A DNA stretch of 16,944 nucleotides, from the NCBI GenBank assembly GCA_023399035.1, contig JAEWQX010000162.1:1-16944 (forward strand). The letters are read 5' to 3'. Positions 1 to 7,460 of this stretch are shown one piece after another (position 1 is the stretch's first letter; each line of letters begins with the position of its first letter). The DNA comes from Bacillota bacterium. Lineage in GTDB: Bacteria > Bacillota > Clostridia > Clostridiales > Clostridiaceae. Position numbers and translations under genes: made by a program. Under the pieces are notes generated by a model. The model saw nothing but the letters and a program-made list of their open reading frames with translations, was not told the DNA's origin and made no database searches.

Positions 1-443
1 CATTTATGGTTGGAATGGTTGAAACAGAAATAGATATGACAACTGGTGCAGTAGAGCTTATTGACTTTGTTGCAGTTGTTGACTGTGGAACTGTAATCAA
101 TCCAAACCTTGCAAGAATTCAAGCAGAAGGTGGAATTGCTCAGGGTATAGGAATGGCATTATATGAAGACATAACATATAATAAGGTAGGACAAATGATG
201 AACAACTCATTCCTGCAATACAAGATTCCATCAAGACTTGATGTTGGAAACATAAGAGTTGAATTTGAATCAAGCTATGAGCCAACAGGTCCATTTGGAG
301 CAAAGTCTATAGGTGAAATAGTTATAAATACTCCATCACCAGCAATTGCTCATGCTGTTTATAATGCAACAAAAGTCAATGTAAGAACTCTTCCTATAAC
401 TTCTGAAAAAATAGCTATGGGTATGTTAGAATTAAATAAATAG
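1..443 (+). CDS. Xanthine dehydrogenase-family molybdopterin-binding subunit, C-terminal part
   Basis: This is the last 146 residues of a large molybdenum hydroxylase subunit; the frame is open at the left edge, so the gene begins outside the window. The fragment has the C-terminal signatures of the aldehyde oxidase/xanthine dehydrogenase family: VDCGTVINP, then AQGIGMALYED, then GPFGAKSIGE. In characterised family members the Glu of the last motif is the active-site base beside the molybdenum, and it is present here. The enzymes hydroxylate purines or other heterocycles or aldehydes, using a molybdopterin dinucleotide cofactor and partner FeS and FAD subunits. The substrate cannot be read from this part; purine or xanthine is a reasonable guess in a Clostridium. 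A MocA-like cytidylyltransferase follows 141 bases later, which fits cofactor maturation for this enzyme. Confidence 0.9.
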   Translation, partial: FMVGMVETEIDMTTGAVELIDFVAVVDCGTVINPNLARIQAEGGIAQGIGMALYEDITYNKVGQMMNNSFLQYKIPSRLDVGNIRVEFESSYEPTGPFGAKSIGEIVINTPSPAIAHAVYNATKVNVRTLPITSEKIAMGMLELNK

Positions 444-454
444 TTTAATTTTTT

Positions 455-505
455 AGGTCTATTATCTATGAATGTTTTTATGGATAATAGACTTAATTTA
501 TTTTA
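455..505 (+). terminator. Probable intrinsic terminator after the molybdenum hydroxylase
   Basis: A 14-base left arm (455-468) pairs with 481-494, with G-U pairs, around a 12-base loop. A short T-rich stretch follows. It lies 12 bases after the stop codon. The tail is weak, so some read-through into the next gene is possible. Confidence 0.6.
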
Positions 506-584
506 CTGAATTGATTTTAAAGGATAATACAGTATGGTAAAGTACAATAATAAATGAAATTATATTATGGAGGCAGATTTAATT

Positions 585-1199
585 ATGAAAATAAATCTTA
601 TTTTATTGGCATCAGGTTTCAGCAGAAGATTTAATGGAAATAAGCTTTTGACGGATTTTTGCGGCAGGCCTCTTTATATGTATGTTATTGATGAAGTCAT
701 GAAGATTTATATGGAAGATAACTTCAAGTTCAATAAGATAATATGTGTTACACAATATGAAGAAATAAAAGATAGCTTAAAGGGTACTCCAATGAAAGTC
801 ATTATAAATGAAAACAGCAGCTTTGGAATTTCTAATTCTATTAAACTTGGAATCAATTATGATACTGAGGCAGATGGGTATATGTTTATGGTTTGTGATC
901 AGCCATTTATAAAAAAGGAAACGTTGAGTTATGTTATGGATGCATTTTGTAAAGGAAATAAAGGAATTGTAGCTATTGGCAGAAATGATATGATAGGAAA
1001 TCCAGTTATCTTTTCGAGAAAATATATTGATGAACTTCTGTCTCTTCAAGGAGATGTGGGGGGAAAGAAAATTGTGAAAAGGCATCTTGATGATGTTGAA
1101 ATAGTGCAGATTGATGATGAGCTTCAATTTGCTGATATAGACACGGTGGAAGCATATGAAAGGTTTGCTCAAGAAAAAAAGTATAAAACACTTGATTAG
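585..1199 (+). CDS. mocA: MocA-like molybdenum cofactor cytidylyltransferase (NTP transferase)
   Basis: This 204-residue protein is of the MobA/MocA nucleotidyltransferase type, which transfers a nucleotide from CTP (MocA) or GTP (MobA) to molybdopterin. The N-terminal nucleotide-binding motif is LLASGFSRRF...NK (residues 7-20, Lys20). VCDQPF at about 103-108 carries the metal-binding Asp, and GNPVIF lies near 138-143. The C-terminal region has GDVGGKK and DIDTVEAYE, close to the GDxGAR and DIDTPEDY patterns of MocA/YgfJ-type proteins. The start is ATG 585, because GGAGG at 569-573 lies properly upstream; the in-frame ATG at 567 overlaps that site and is unlikely. The preceding molybdenum hydroxylase gene supports MocA over MobA, since family members usually carry the cytosine dinucleotide form. 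Certain as to family, likely as to exact nucleotide. Confidence 0.85.
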   Translation: MKINLILLASGFSRRFNGNKLLTDFCGRPLYMYVIDEVMKIYMEDNFKFNKIICVTQYEEIKDSLKGTPMKVIINENSSFGISNSIKLGINYDTEADGYMFMVCDQPFIKKETLSYVMDAFCKGNKGIVAIGRNDMIGNPVIFSRKYIDELLSLQGDVGGKKIVKRHLDDVEIVQIDDELQFADIDTVEAYERFAQEKKYKTLD

Positions 1200-1220
1200 G
1201 TTTGTTAATAATAAGGATCA

Positions 1221-1261
1221 AAATAGGAAGTGCAGAAAAAATGCACTTCCTATTTTATTTG
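1221..1261 (+). terminator. Strong intrinsic terminator of mocA
   Basis: A perfect 14-bp stem (1221-1234 with 1242-1255) encloses a 7-base A-rich loop and is followed by TTATTTG. It lies 21 bases after the mocA stop. Confidence 0.9.
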
Positions 1262-1262
1262 T

Positions 1263-1296
1263 AAAAAAGAAATATTGTTATTTTAAAATAATATTT
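1263..1296 (-). terminator. Possible terminator of the phosphate transport operon
   Basis: Read on the minus strand, an A/T-only hairpin (about 1271-1295) is followed by TTTCTTTTTT (complement of about 1263-1271). It lies just after the 3' end of the PiT gene. The stem has no G-C pairs except one at the mismatch, so strength is uncertain. Confidence 0.45.
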
Positions 1297-1331
1297 TTAA
1301 GCAATACAGTTAGTATAAATATTTTACATGT

Positions 1332-2330
1332 TCATAAAAATAACTTTACTGTATAAATAATCAATGCAGAAAGGGCAGCTGTGATTGGAATTGTTAAAAC
1401 CCATGCCCATACTATGTTTTTAGCAACTCCCCATTTTACGCTTTTTATTGTCTTTGTTGCACCAACTCCCATTATTGTTGTTGTTATTATATGTGTAGTG
1501 CTTACAGGGGCATCAAATAAGGTGGCAGTAAGGATTACAGATGCAGCACCTGTCTGAGCAGCAAATCCATTTACGGGAGTAAGCTTTGTCATGCCGCTGC
1601 CCATGGTCTTTATTATTTTCTTGCCTCCTATGGATGTACCAAGTGCAATTGCAAGTGCACAGGCAAATACTACCCATGAAGGGACTTCAAAGACACTGAT
1701 AAGGCCTCCGCTTAAAAGTGCCATGGTGATTATACCCATGGATTTCTGGGCATCATTGCCTCCATGGTTAAATGCCATAAAGGCTCCAGCTAAAATTTGA
1801 AGCTTTAAAAATAATCTATTTACTTTGCCTCTGTTAAATGGTTTCAATATTAAATTCAATATTGTCATCAATATGTATCCAATGGCAAAACCTATTACTG
1901 GTGAAAGAAAGAGCCACAATATAACGCTGTGAAAAAGGTTATACCAGTTGACAGCAGAAAAGGAATTGTTATAGGCAATGCCTCCTCCAACAAGTGCACC
2001 TATAAGTGCATGTGATGAACTGCTTGGAATGCCAAAATACCATGTGAGTAGATTCCAGATTATTGATGAAATGAGCACGCACATTATTACCCATTGAGGT
2101 GTTAAAGTGTGGCTTACAATGTTATCACCAACTGTCTTTGCTACTGCAGTTCCAGTAAATGCACCTAGGAAATTGAAGATTGAGCATATTATTATGGCGC
2201 TTCTAGGTGTAAGGGCCCGTGTAGCTATTGAAGTTGCTACAGCTGTTGCTGTGTCATGAAATCCGTTTATAAAGTCAAATGCAACTGCAAAGATGACTAT
2301 AAATATGGTTATTATAAGAGAACTAGGCAT
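1332..2330 (-). CDS. pit: PiT-family inorganic phosphate transporter
   Basis: This 332-residue, very hydrophobic membrane protein belongs to the PiT (PF01384) family, which imports phosphate, usually as metal-phosphate or with a cation. Two inverted signature repeats are visible: GFHDTATAVATS at residues 23-34, and AFNHGGNDAQKSMG at about 186-199, which contains the family's GxNDxxxxxG pattern. PSSSSHALIG (102-111) and its second-half counterpart PVSTTHIIT (in the last quarter) show the internal duplication. About ten membrane spans are expected, and the length is normal for bacterial PiT. The ATG overlaps the end of the upstream DUF47 gene by 8 bases (ATGCCTAG), which suggests translational coupling. 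The pairing with DUF47 is standard for PiT systems. Confidence 0.95.
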   Translation of the reverse strand: MPSSLIITIFIVIFAVAFDFINGFHDTATAVATSIATRALTPRSAIIICSIFNFLGAFTGTAVAKTVGDNIVSHTLTPQWVIMCVLISSIIWNLLTWYFGIPSSSSHALIGALVGGGIAYNNSFSAVNWYNLFHSVILWLFLSPVIGFAIGYILMTILNLILKPFNRGKVNRLFLKLQILAGAFMAFNHGGNDAQKSMGIITMALLSGGLISVFEVPSWVVFACALAIALGTSIGGKKIIKTMGSGMTKLTPVNGFAAQTGAASVILTATLFDAPVSTTHIITTTIMGVGATKTIKSVKWGVAKNIVWAWVLTIPITAALSALIIYTVKLFL

Positions 2331-2952
2331 TTTTAATTACAACTCCCTCTACGATATTTGCTACCTTTTCGCAATTATCAACTGTATCTTCAATGATTTG
2401 ATAGATTTCTTTCCACTTTATTATTGTGATAGGATCTTTTTCATTTTTGAAGAGGTCTGTAACTGTTTTCCTTACCACTTTATCTGCTTCACTTTCTGTC
2501 CTTGAAATCTCCATGATTTTATCAATAAGATTTTTAGACTTGCATCCATTTACATTCAATTCATTTATTAAATCACGGATTTTTTCAGTAGCTTTTACAA
2601 AGATATCAATCTGATTTCTAACTTCATCAGTTGCTTCCTTTATGTCAAACATTATAAAGCGGTGCTGGATAGAATTAATGCCATCAAGGATATTATCCAT
2701 TTCCTTTACGATTTCATATAAATCTTCTCTGTCAATAGGTGTTATAAATGCTTCATCCAGCTCTTTTGTAAGGGTGCGGACTAATTCATCGCCAATGTCT
2801 TCAAGCTCACCAGTCTTTTTTACCTGTTCATCAATTTTATCAAGGCAGTCAAGGCTATTTCTTAATACATTGGCTGATTCATTGACTGTTTCTGCAGATT
2901 TCAATAGAATCTGATAGAACTTATCTTCTTTTTTTTTATTAAAACCCTTCAT
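2323..2952 (-). CDS. DUF47 family, PhoU-like accessory protein of the PiT transporter
   Basis: This 209-residue cytoplasmic, all-helical protein has the DUF47 (PF01865) pattern: long amphipathic helices rich in Glu, Asp and Lys, with blocks such as LDKIDEQVKKTGELEDIGDE, DREDLYEIVKEMDNILD and WKEIYQIIEDTVDNCEKVAN. The last two correspond to the conserved E/D-rich metal-binding segments of PhoU-like proteins. DUF47 proteins modulate the PiT permease encoded beside them, here with an 8-base overlap. I chose ATG 2952: GAGGAG (2961-2966) is 8 bases upstream of it, while the in-frame GTG at 2961 begins inside that ribosome binding site. It is the first gene of the operon behind the promoter at 2997-3024. 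Confidence 0.9.
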   Translation of the reverse strand: MKGFNKKKEDKFYQILLKSAETVNESANVLRNSLDCLDKIDEQVKKTGELEDIGDELVRTLTKELDEAFITPIDREDLYEIVKEMDNILDGINSIQHRFIMFDIKEATDEVRNQIDIFVKATEKIRDLINELNVNGCKSKNLIDKIMEISRTESEADKVVRKTVTDLFKNEKDPITIIKWKEIYQIIEDTVDNCEKVANIVEGVVIKNA

Positions 2953-2996
2953 TTTTGTCACTCCTCAAGTAGTAATTATTTTTATATAAAAATTTC

Positions 2997-3024
2997 ATAA
3001 TAATAGTATTAGTAAAAATGACAA
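2997..3024 (-). promoter_or_regulatory. Housekeeping-type promoter of the DUF47-pit operon
   Basis: On the minus strand TTGTCA (3019-3024) and TATTAT (2997-3002) are separated by 16 bases, close to the sigma-A consensus. The predicted start leaves a leader of about 40 bases before ATG 2952. I see no clear repeated Pho-box-like half sites beside it. Confidence 0.6.
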
Positions 3025-3092
3025 AAAATCTTCATGGTTAATTATAAAATTTTAAAATATTATATTGATAAATTATTTTATAAATAGAGTAA

Positions 3093-3130
3093 ATAGTAAA
3101 ATGGGCAGTTTTACCTGCCCATTTTACTAT
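3093..3130 (-). terminator. Perfect 16-bp hairpin downstream of the LRR-like gene
   Basis: The arms 3093-3108 and 3115-3130 are exact inverse complements around a 6-base loop, with a GGGCAG core. It lies 113 bases after the 3' end of the split LRR-like gene and just upstream of the pit operon promoter, so it probably stops minus-strand transcription entering that operon. No long T run follows on either strand, so efficiency is unclear. Confidence 0.6.
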
Positions 3131-3243
3131 ATTAATATATAAATACTTATTTTAGCAGTATATTATAACTAAATGTTGTTTTTTATAGTATAGGTTATTT
3201 TTAAAAAGGAAGAATGCTATTAGTCAAATTCATTTTTATAGGA

Positions 3244-3943
3244 TTAATTGCTCCATATACAAACCTGAGCAATGTCTTTTAATTTTTCCAAGCCATCAGT
3301 ATTTTCTAAAGATATAGTTCCCAATTCCAGAAATCTGAGTTTTGGTAGTTTTTTTAGGAAGTCGATTTTATGTATTTCAATACAGCAGTCCATAAATCTC
3401 AATCCTTCAAGCTCAGAAAACTGCTTAAAGTCATCAGTGTTCAGCAAAGTTTCATTTTCAGCATCCTCTTCATATTCTTTTTTAATATACATGCCATCAT
3501 ATGGATCGAATTTTACTAAGGATTTTTCAAATTCCCTGCTGTCAGCCATGATTTTTTCCATATCTTCATGAGAAATCTGTTTCTGTTTTTCTAAGGCAGA
3601 TTTCTTCAATATTAACTGATATTCATCATCCCAGTGGTCAATTTTAATGAATTTATTAACGGAGCTGTTTATATATACAGCATTCTTCATATTCATCACC
3701 GCGGTCGCTAGGTATAAAAATCTGTGGTGGAACTTGATCACTGAGTTCTAGTTCATAATCATTGCTTGTACTAATTCTTATATATTTTATTTTTTCTAAA
3801 TCTGCTCTAGTTAAAACACAATCCTTTTTATTTAAAAAGCTACATAAGCAGTCACTAAGCCATTTTGATTTTAAATTTACATTGGTGTCAGCAGTTTGAG
3901 TCTTTAAAACAGCAGTAGTATGTTTCTTAAAAAATAAGCTCAC
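3244..3943 (-). pseudogene. Leucine-rich-repeat-like gene split by a frameshift
   Basis: Two overlapping minus-strand frames form one protein. The first, from about 3943 to 3656, starts at GTG 3943 with GGAGGG (3951-3956) 7 bases upstream. It contains LTRADLEKIKYIRISTS and ends SDRGDEYEECCIY before running out of frame. The second (to 3244) continues as INSSVNKFIKIDHWDDEY and ends with leucine-rich-repeat-like segments (LEGLRFMDCC, LPKLRFLELG, TDGLEKLKD). The switch is +1 and falls at a (TA)4 tract at about 3670-3677. A fifth TA unit would restore CCIYINSSVNKF in one frame, giving about 233 residues. No signal peptide is seen and the function is unknown. A sequencing error at the TA tract is the alternative to real inactivation. 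Confidence 0.75.
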
Positions 3944-4058
3944 TATATATCCCTCCAATTTTATTTATTATAGGTTGGACTATTATTATTTATAGTATTC
4001 TTTTATGATGATTTAAATTATAACATATTATATATTAATTGGAATAATTGAATGATAG

Positions 4059-4520
4059 TACAATGATAATGTTATTTCTCTAACTGTCTTTGGAAGCTAT
4101 AATACAGAGCAGTGGATTAAAGATAGAAGTGATATAGATATATTGGTACTGGTAAAGCATAGTGATTTTGATATTGAGTTCGGTATTGAAAATTATTATA
4201 GAAACATATTGAAAGAATATTTTGAATATGATGATATTCATTTTACGTTTATATCATTAAGAGATTTTGATAGTGTTTTTGCTGATATTTATATAGATTT
4301 TGAAGATAAGATTATTTTAGATTACGAATCACACTATGATTTTTTTATGTATATAAATAATTTTTATAGAGTAAATGAACCTCTTATATCATTGATATAA
4401 CAAGACTGGGAGGCAAAGTATGGCATATTATAGTTTTGCCATTCAGAAATACTTTATCTTGATATATTTTTAGAAGCAACAAATGAAGTCATCAAATTAA
4501 ACTATAAGATTCAAAAATAA
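4059..4520 (+). pseudogene. Decayed nucleotidyltransferase-fold gene
   Basis: One frame encodes FGSYNTEQWIKDRSDIDILV (4089-4148), the GS...DxD signature of the polymerase-beta-like nucleotidyltransferase superfamily (MNT, aminoglycoside nucleotidyltransferase and similar). No start codon precedes it: the frame is closed by TAG at 4056-4058 and has no ATG before the motif. The frame is interrupted by TAA at 4398-4400 and TAG at 4431-4433. It nevertheless continues with protein-like sequence (WEAKYGIL, CHSEILYLDIFLEATNEVIK) to TAA 4518. A shortened product from TTG 4143 would lack the catalytic motif. I conclude a dead gene that lost its N-terminus and gained nonsense codons. Whether it was a toxin-antitoxin, resistance or housekeeping member cannot be told. 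Confidence 0.7.
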
Positions 4521-4541
4521 AATAATGTTTAAAGAATATAG

Positions 4542-4577
4542 TCAGGGGTCGGGAAAGTCACAAACCCTGATTTTTTT
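4542..4577 (+). terminator. Intrinsic terminator after the decayed nucleotidyltransferase
   Basis: TCAGGG (4542-4547) pairs with CCCTGA (4565-4570), followed directly by seven T residues. The stem is short but GC-rich and the T run is strong. Confidence 0.75.
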
Positions 4578-4713
4578 CATTAAAACTATCTTCACAAAAC
4601 ATATATATTTTATGAAAGATATGTGAGATGAACTGGTTTTACATAAATTTCACTATTTGATTTACTGAAAAATCTTTAAATAAAAGGAGGTGCAGCTTGT
4701 GATGATTTAAAAG

Positions 4714-4741
4714 TAGACATAAGGTTACATTTTTTTATTAT
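4714..4741 (+). promoter_or_regulatory. Likely promoter of the amidase gene
   Basis: TAGACA (4714-4719) and TATTAT (4736-4741) are spaced by 16 bases and end 32 bases before the amidase ATG. Confidence 0.5.
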
Positions 4742-4773
4742 GTATATAGAAAGAATGAGAGGATTGATAGGAT

Positions 4774-5361
4774 ATGAGTAAATTTTTAATTTCTGTAGGT
4801 CATACAGCAAGTGGACAGACAGGATGCGGAGCAGTAGGATTATTGGATGAATCAGTATGTACAAGGGAAATAGCACCCTTAGTTATAGAAAAACTCAGGT
4901 CTTTGGGACATACAGCTATAAAACTTCAAGTTGACACATTGGGTTCACAGGCTGATTATGCTAAAAGAGTGGCACAAGCTAATGCAGAAGGCGGAGATTA
5001 TTTTGTTGAAATACATTTAAATGCAGGAGGAGGCACAGGATGTGAAGTCTATACAGTAAGAGGATCAGCAGCTTCAAGCTTAGCAGTAAAGGTTTCAAGC
5101 TGTATTGCCAGTAATCTTGGAATTGCAGACAGAGGACATAAGACTTCAAGGGGACTTTATGTATTAAAAAATACTTCTATGGCTGCAATGCTCATAGAAT
5201 GCTGTTTTGTTGATAATGCAGTAGATTATAAGGCATATAATGCAGAAATAATTGCAGCAGGCATTGTTGAAGGACTTACAGGAAAAAGTATAATCTCTGT
5301 TTCTGAAACATGGAAGGTTGATTCCAAGGGATGGTGGTTTGAATATGCTGATGGAACATGA
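4774..5361 (+). CDS. N-acetylmuramoyl-L-alanine amidase (Amidase_3), truncated after the catalytic domain
   Basis: This 195-residue protein is a complete Amidase_3 (PF01520) catalytic domain, a zinc enzyme that cuts the bond between N-acetylmuramic acid and L-alanine in peptidoglycan. Expected ligands are visible: His10 (ISVGH), an early Glu (Glu26 or Glu32), His81 (EIHLNAGGGTG) and the catalytic Glu142 (LIECCFVDN). The pattern resembles clostridial phage endolysins of the CD27L type more than long sporulation amidases. There is no signal peptide, as in endolysins released through a holin, though no holin is seen nearby. ATG 4774 has AGAGGA about 10 bases upstream. Residues 180-195 (WKVDSKGWWFEYADGT) begin a cell-wall-binding repeat that TGA 5359 cuts off. 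The catalytic domain looks intact, so activity with weaker wall binding is possible. Confidence 0.9.
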   Translation: MSKFLISVGHTASGQTGCGAVGLLDESVCTREIAPLVIEKLRSLGHTAIKLQVDTLGSQADYAKRVAQANAEGGDYFVEIHLNAGGGTGCEVYTVRGSAASSLAVKVSSCIASNLGIADRGHKTSRGLYVLKNTSMAAMLIECCFVDNAVDYKAYNAEIIAAGIVEGLTGKSIISVSETWKVDSKGWWFEYADGT

Positions 5362-5565
5362 CCAACAGGATGGGCAAAGCTGCCAATAGGCAATAATAAT
5401 TCAACTTTAGCATGGTTTTTATTTAATTCAGAAGGATATATGGAGGCACAATGGTAGAATCTTGATGGAAACTAGTATTTCCTTTACAGCAATGGTGCTA
5501 TGGTACATGATACTGTACTTTATGGATATAGTTTTAATTCTAATGGTGGGGCAAGTAAGATTTAA
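5362..5565 (+). pseudogene. Untranslated remainder of the amidase cell-wall-binding domain
   Basis: In the same frame as the amidase, after TGA 5359-5361, the sequence still reads as choline/cell-wall-binding-type repeats: PTGWAKLPIG, AWFLFNSEGYMEAQW, NLDGN, YFLYSNGAMVHDT. It is broken by TAG at 5455-5457 and TAG at 5473-5475 and closes at TAA 5563-5565. No frameshift is present. The stops at 5359 and 5473 sit where such repeats often carry an aromatic residue (TGG to TGA or TAG is one base). This is a recently lost C-terminal domain of about two repeats. Confidence 0.75.
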
Positions 5566-5591
5566 ATAGAATATTTTAATTAGATAAAAAG

Positions 5592-5635
5592 AAAAAGATA
5601 ACTGAACACATAATATTTCAGTTATCTTTTTGTTT
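5592..5635 (+). terminator. Bidirectional intrinsic terminator between amidase and ECF genes
   Basis: A perfect 15-bp stem (5592-5606 with 5617-5631) encloses a 10-base loop. A T run ends the plus strand, and the complementary A run gives a T run on the minus strand. It serves both the amidase region and the converging ECF gene. Confidence 0.85.
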
Positions 5636-5676
5636 ATACAAATAATATAAATATTTTTATGATCTTGGTTTTAACA

Positions 5677-6210
5677 TTAAATATATTTTACATATCTTTT
5701 TAATATTTTAGACAAAGGTAATCCAATAACTAACCCCACAACAATCTGAGTTATGTTCCCTGGAATAGATGAAACTGGTGATATCCAGTTGCCATATAAA
5801 ATTATTTCTGTAATATAATATCCAGCAATCATCCAAAGTCCAGATACAACTATGGCTATAGCATTGATTATGAAATTTTCACCATTTCTATTTTTACTAT
5901 AAGCAATAGAGCCAATTATATAACCCATAACACCTCTTATTACAAATGTGAAAGGAGCCCATAGTGCCCATCCTGAAGTTAAGTCAAATAATCCCATTCC
6001 CAGAGCACCAGCAATTGCCCCTTTTTTCTTACCAAAAAGAAGAGCAGAAGTAAAAAGCATAACATTTCCTAAATGAACCAAGCCCCCGCTTGAAAGAATA
6101 GGAAGTTTAATATTAATAAATGCAGTTGATACAAATACCAAAGCAGTTAATAATGCTGTTTCTACTAAATCCTTTGTTTTAAATCTATTATTTTCTCTAT
6201 TTATTTCCAT
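5677..6210 (-). CDS. ECF transporter substrate-binding (S) component
   Basis: This 177-residue integral membrane protein looks like an S component of an energy-coupling-factor vitamin transporter (PF07155-like). After a hydrophilic N-terminus it has about six hydrophobic segments. They include the family-typical stretch ETALLTALVFVSTAFINIKL, then GLVHLGNVMLFTSALLFGKK.GAIAGALGMGLFDL and APFTFVIRGVMGYIIG. S components bind one small molecule and share EcfA/EcfT modules, usually encoded elsewhere; none is in this window. Start ATG 6210 is preceded by GGGGGC 8 bases upstream; the in-frame TTG at 6225 overlaps that site. It lies 24 bases after the class V aminotransferase stop, so the two are probably one operon. 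The substrate is unknown; the neighbour points to an amine such as a vitamin B6 form. Confidence 0.85.
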   Translation of the reverse strand: MEINRENNRFKTKDLVETALLTALVFVSTAFINIKLPILSSGGLVHLGNVMLFTSALLFGKKKGAIAGALGMGLFDLTSGWALWAPFTFVIRGVMGYIIGSIAYSKNRNGENFIINAIAIVVSGLWMIAGYYITEIILYGNWISPVSSIPGNITQIVVGLVIGLPLSKILKRYVKYI

Positions 6211-6234
6211 TATTATAGCCCCCAATTATTTTTA

Positions 6235-7398
6235 TTAATTAAATCCGTTAGTATTTTCATTGTAATATTTATTAAAAAGTTCTACTAGATTTTTATCAGT
6301 TTTAAATCCTAAATCTTTAATAGCCTTGTCAATTACATTTAATACAAAAATGGTTCTGTCATATCTTGAATTTTCACCCATATGGCCAATTCTCAATATT
6401 TCATTGTCATATGGTTTTAATGTTGTAGTAACTAAAGTGTTGTATTTATGTTCCATATGTTCTTTTAAGTTTAATGCCCCAATGCTTTCAGGAATTTTTA
6501 CAGCAGTTACATTGTTTGAGTATCCATTATTTAAAAATAACTGTAGACCAAATTCAGTAATTGCTTTTCTAACAGCAGAAGCAGTAGTCTTATGTCTTTC
6601 AATTACTTTTTCTGTACCTTCATTCAATATGTTGTCTACTGCCTTATCAAGGCCCATAATATCACTTATTGGCATTGTGTATGGAAACCATTTATCTTTA
6701 TAGTAATTCTTCCATATATTTAGGTTGCAATAGAAACCTGTTACAGGTGTTTTTCTATTTTCAATAGCTTTTTGTGCATTTTCACTTATACAGACTATTG
6801 TAAGTCCAGCTGGTGCAGAAAAGGCTTTTTGTGAACCTCCAAGAACTATATCGATTTTCCAGTCATCAACTTTTACATCTTCTCCAACCATTCCAGCAAC
6901 AGAATCCACAACACTTAATATTCCATATTCCCTAAGTAATGGACATATTTTTGAAATATCGTTCATAATTCCAGTTGGAGTATCACAATGAACTATAGTG
7001 GCATATTTGAAATCATGATCCTTTTCAAGGAAAGCTGATAGTTCATCAATATTAATTGTATCTGTGTAACTGCTTTCAAAGAGCACAGCATGTCCACCAT
7101 ACATTTCTACGAAATCCTTAAAGCCTCTTCCATATATTCCATTATAAATTACAAGAACTCTGTCGCCTTGTTCAGTAAGAGAAGCGCATGCTGCTTCAAG
7201 TCCTAAAATTCCTTCGCCGCTTAATATGTATACAGGATTTTTAGTATGTAAAATATGTGCTATTTTTTCACATGTATTTTTATAAAACTCTACAAACTCA
7301 ACATCTACATCAGGGTTTGTTGTAGAAACGGATCTTTCAAGTCTTACATTTTCTTTTACATAAGTAGGTCCAGGAGTATAGACAAATTTGTTATTCAT
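6235..7398 (-). CDS. Class V pyridoxal-phosphate aminotransferase (alanine-glyoxylate aminotransferase-like)
   Basis: This 387-residue protein of normal family length starts with FVYTPGPTYVKENVR, typical of alanine-glyoxylate/serine-pyruvate-type class V aminotransferases. SGEGILGLEAA (60-70) forms the phosphate-binding turn. HCDTPTG (137-143) is the HxETSTG-like motif. VVDSVAG (163-169) places Asp165 against the pyridine nitrogen, and GGSQKAFSAPAG (187-198) carries the Schiff-base lysine, Lys191. Arg in LRIGHMG near the C-terminus should bind the substrate carboxylate. All catalytic residues are present. Candidate activities include serine-, ureidoglycine- or pyridoxamine-pyruvate/glyoxylate transamination; sequence alone does not decide. 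ATG 7398 has AAAGGAT just upstream. It is the first gene of an operon with the ECF S component. Confidence 0.9.
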   Translation of the reverse strand: MNNKFVYTPGPTYVKENVRLERSVSTTNPDVDVEFVEFYKNTCEKIAHILHTKNPVYILSGEGILGLEAACASLTEQGDRVLVIYNGIYGRGFKDFVEMYGGHAVLFESSYTDTINIDELSAFLEKDHDFKYATIVHCDTPTGIMNDISKICPLLREYGILSVVDSVAGMVGEDVKVDDWKIDIVLGGSQKAFSAPAGLTIVCISENAQKAIENRKTPVTGFYCNLNIWKNYYKDKWFPYTMPISDIMGLDKAVDNILNEGTEKVIERHKTTASAVRKAITEFGLQLFLNNGYSNNVTAVKIPESIGALNLKEHMEHKYNTLVTTTLKPYDNEILRIGHMGENSRYDRTIFVLNVIDKAIKDLGFKTDKNLVELFNKYYNENTNGFN

Positions 7399-7460
7399 AA
7401 ATATTATCCTTTCGTTAATATATTTTAAGGGTGTTTTTCGAAAAAACTATTTTTAACTAA

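Noticed and set aside
567..584. Upstream ATG for the cytidylyltransferase
   Set aside because: It overlaps the GGAGG site and would leave no ribosome binding site of its own; ATG 585 also matches the family N-terminus.
777..1172. Long minus-strand frame inside the cytidylyltransferase gene
   Set aside because: Antisense shadow of a well-supported gene, with low-complexity translation and no ribosome binding site.
3656..3741. Programmed +1 ribosomal frameshift in the LRR-like gene
   Set aside because: No slippery site with a following stop or structure of known type; a (TA) repeat length change explains it more simply.
4683..4707. Strong orphan AAAGGAGGTG followed by a GTG and a stop after three codons
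   Set aside because: The frame is too short to be a gene; perhaps the remains of a lost start, but nothing recognisable follows.
5359..5475. Read-through of TGA as selenocysteine or TAG as pyrrolysine in the amidase tail
   Set aside because: Both TGA and TAG occur within 120 bases, no SECIS-like hairpin is seen right after TGA, and nearby genes such as the nucleotidyltransferase relic show ordinary decay; nonsense mutation is simpler.
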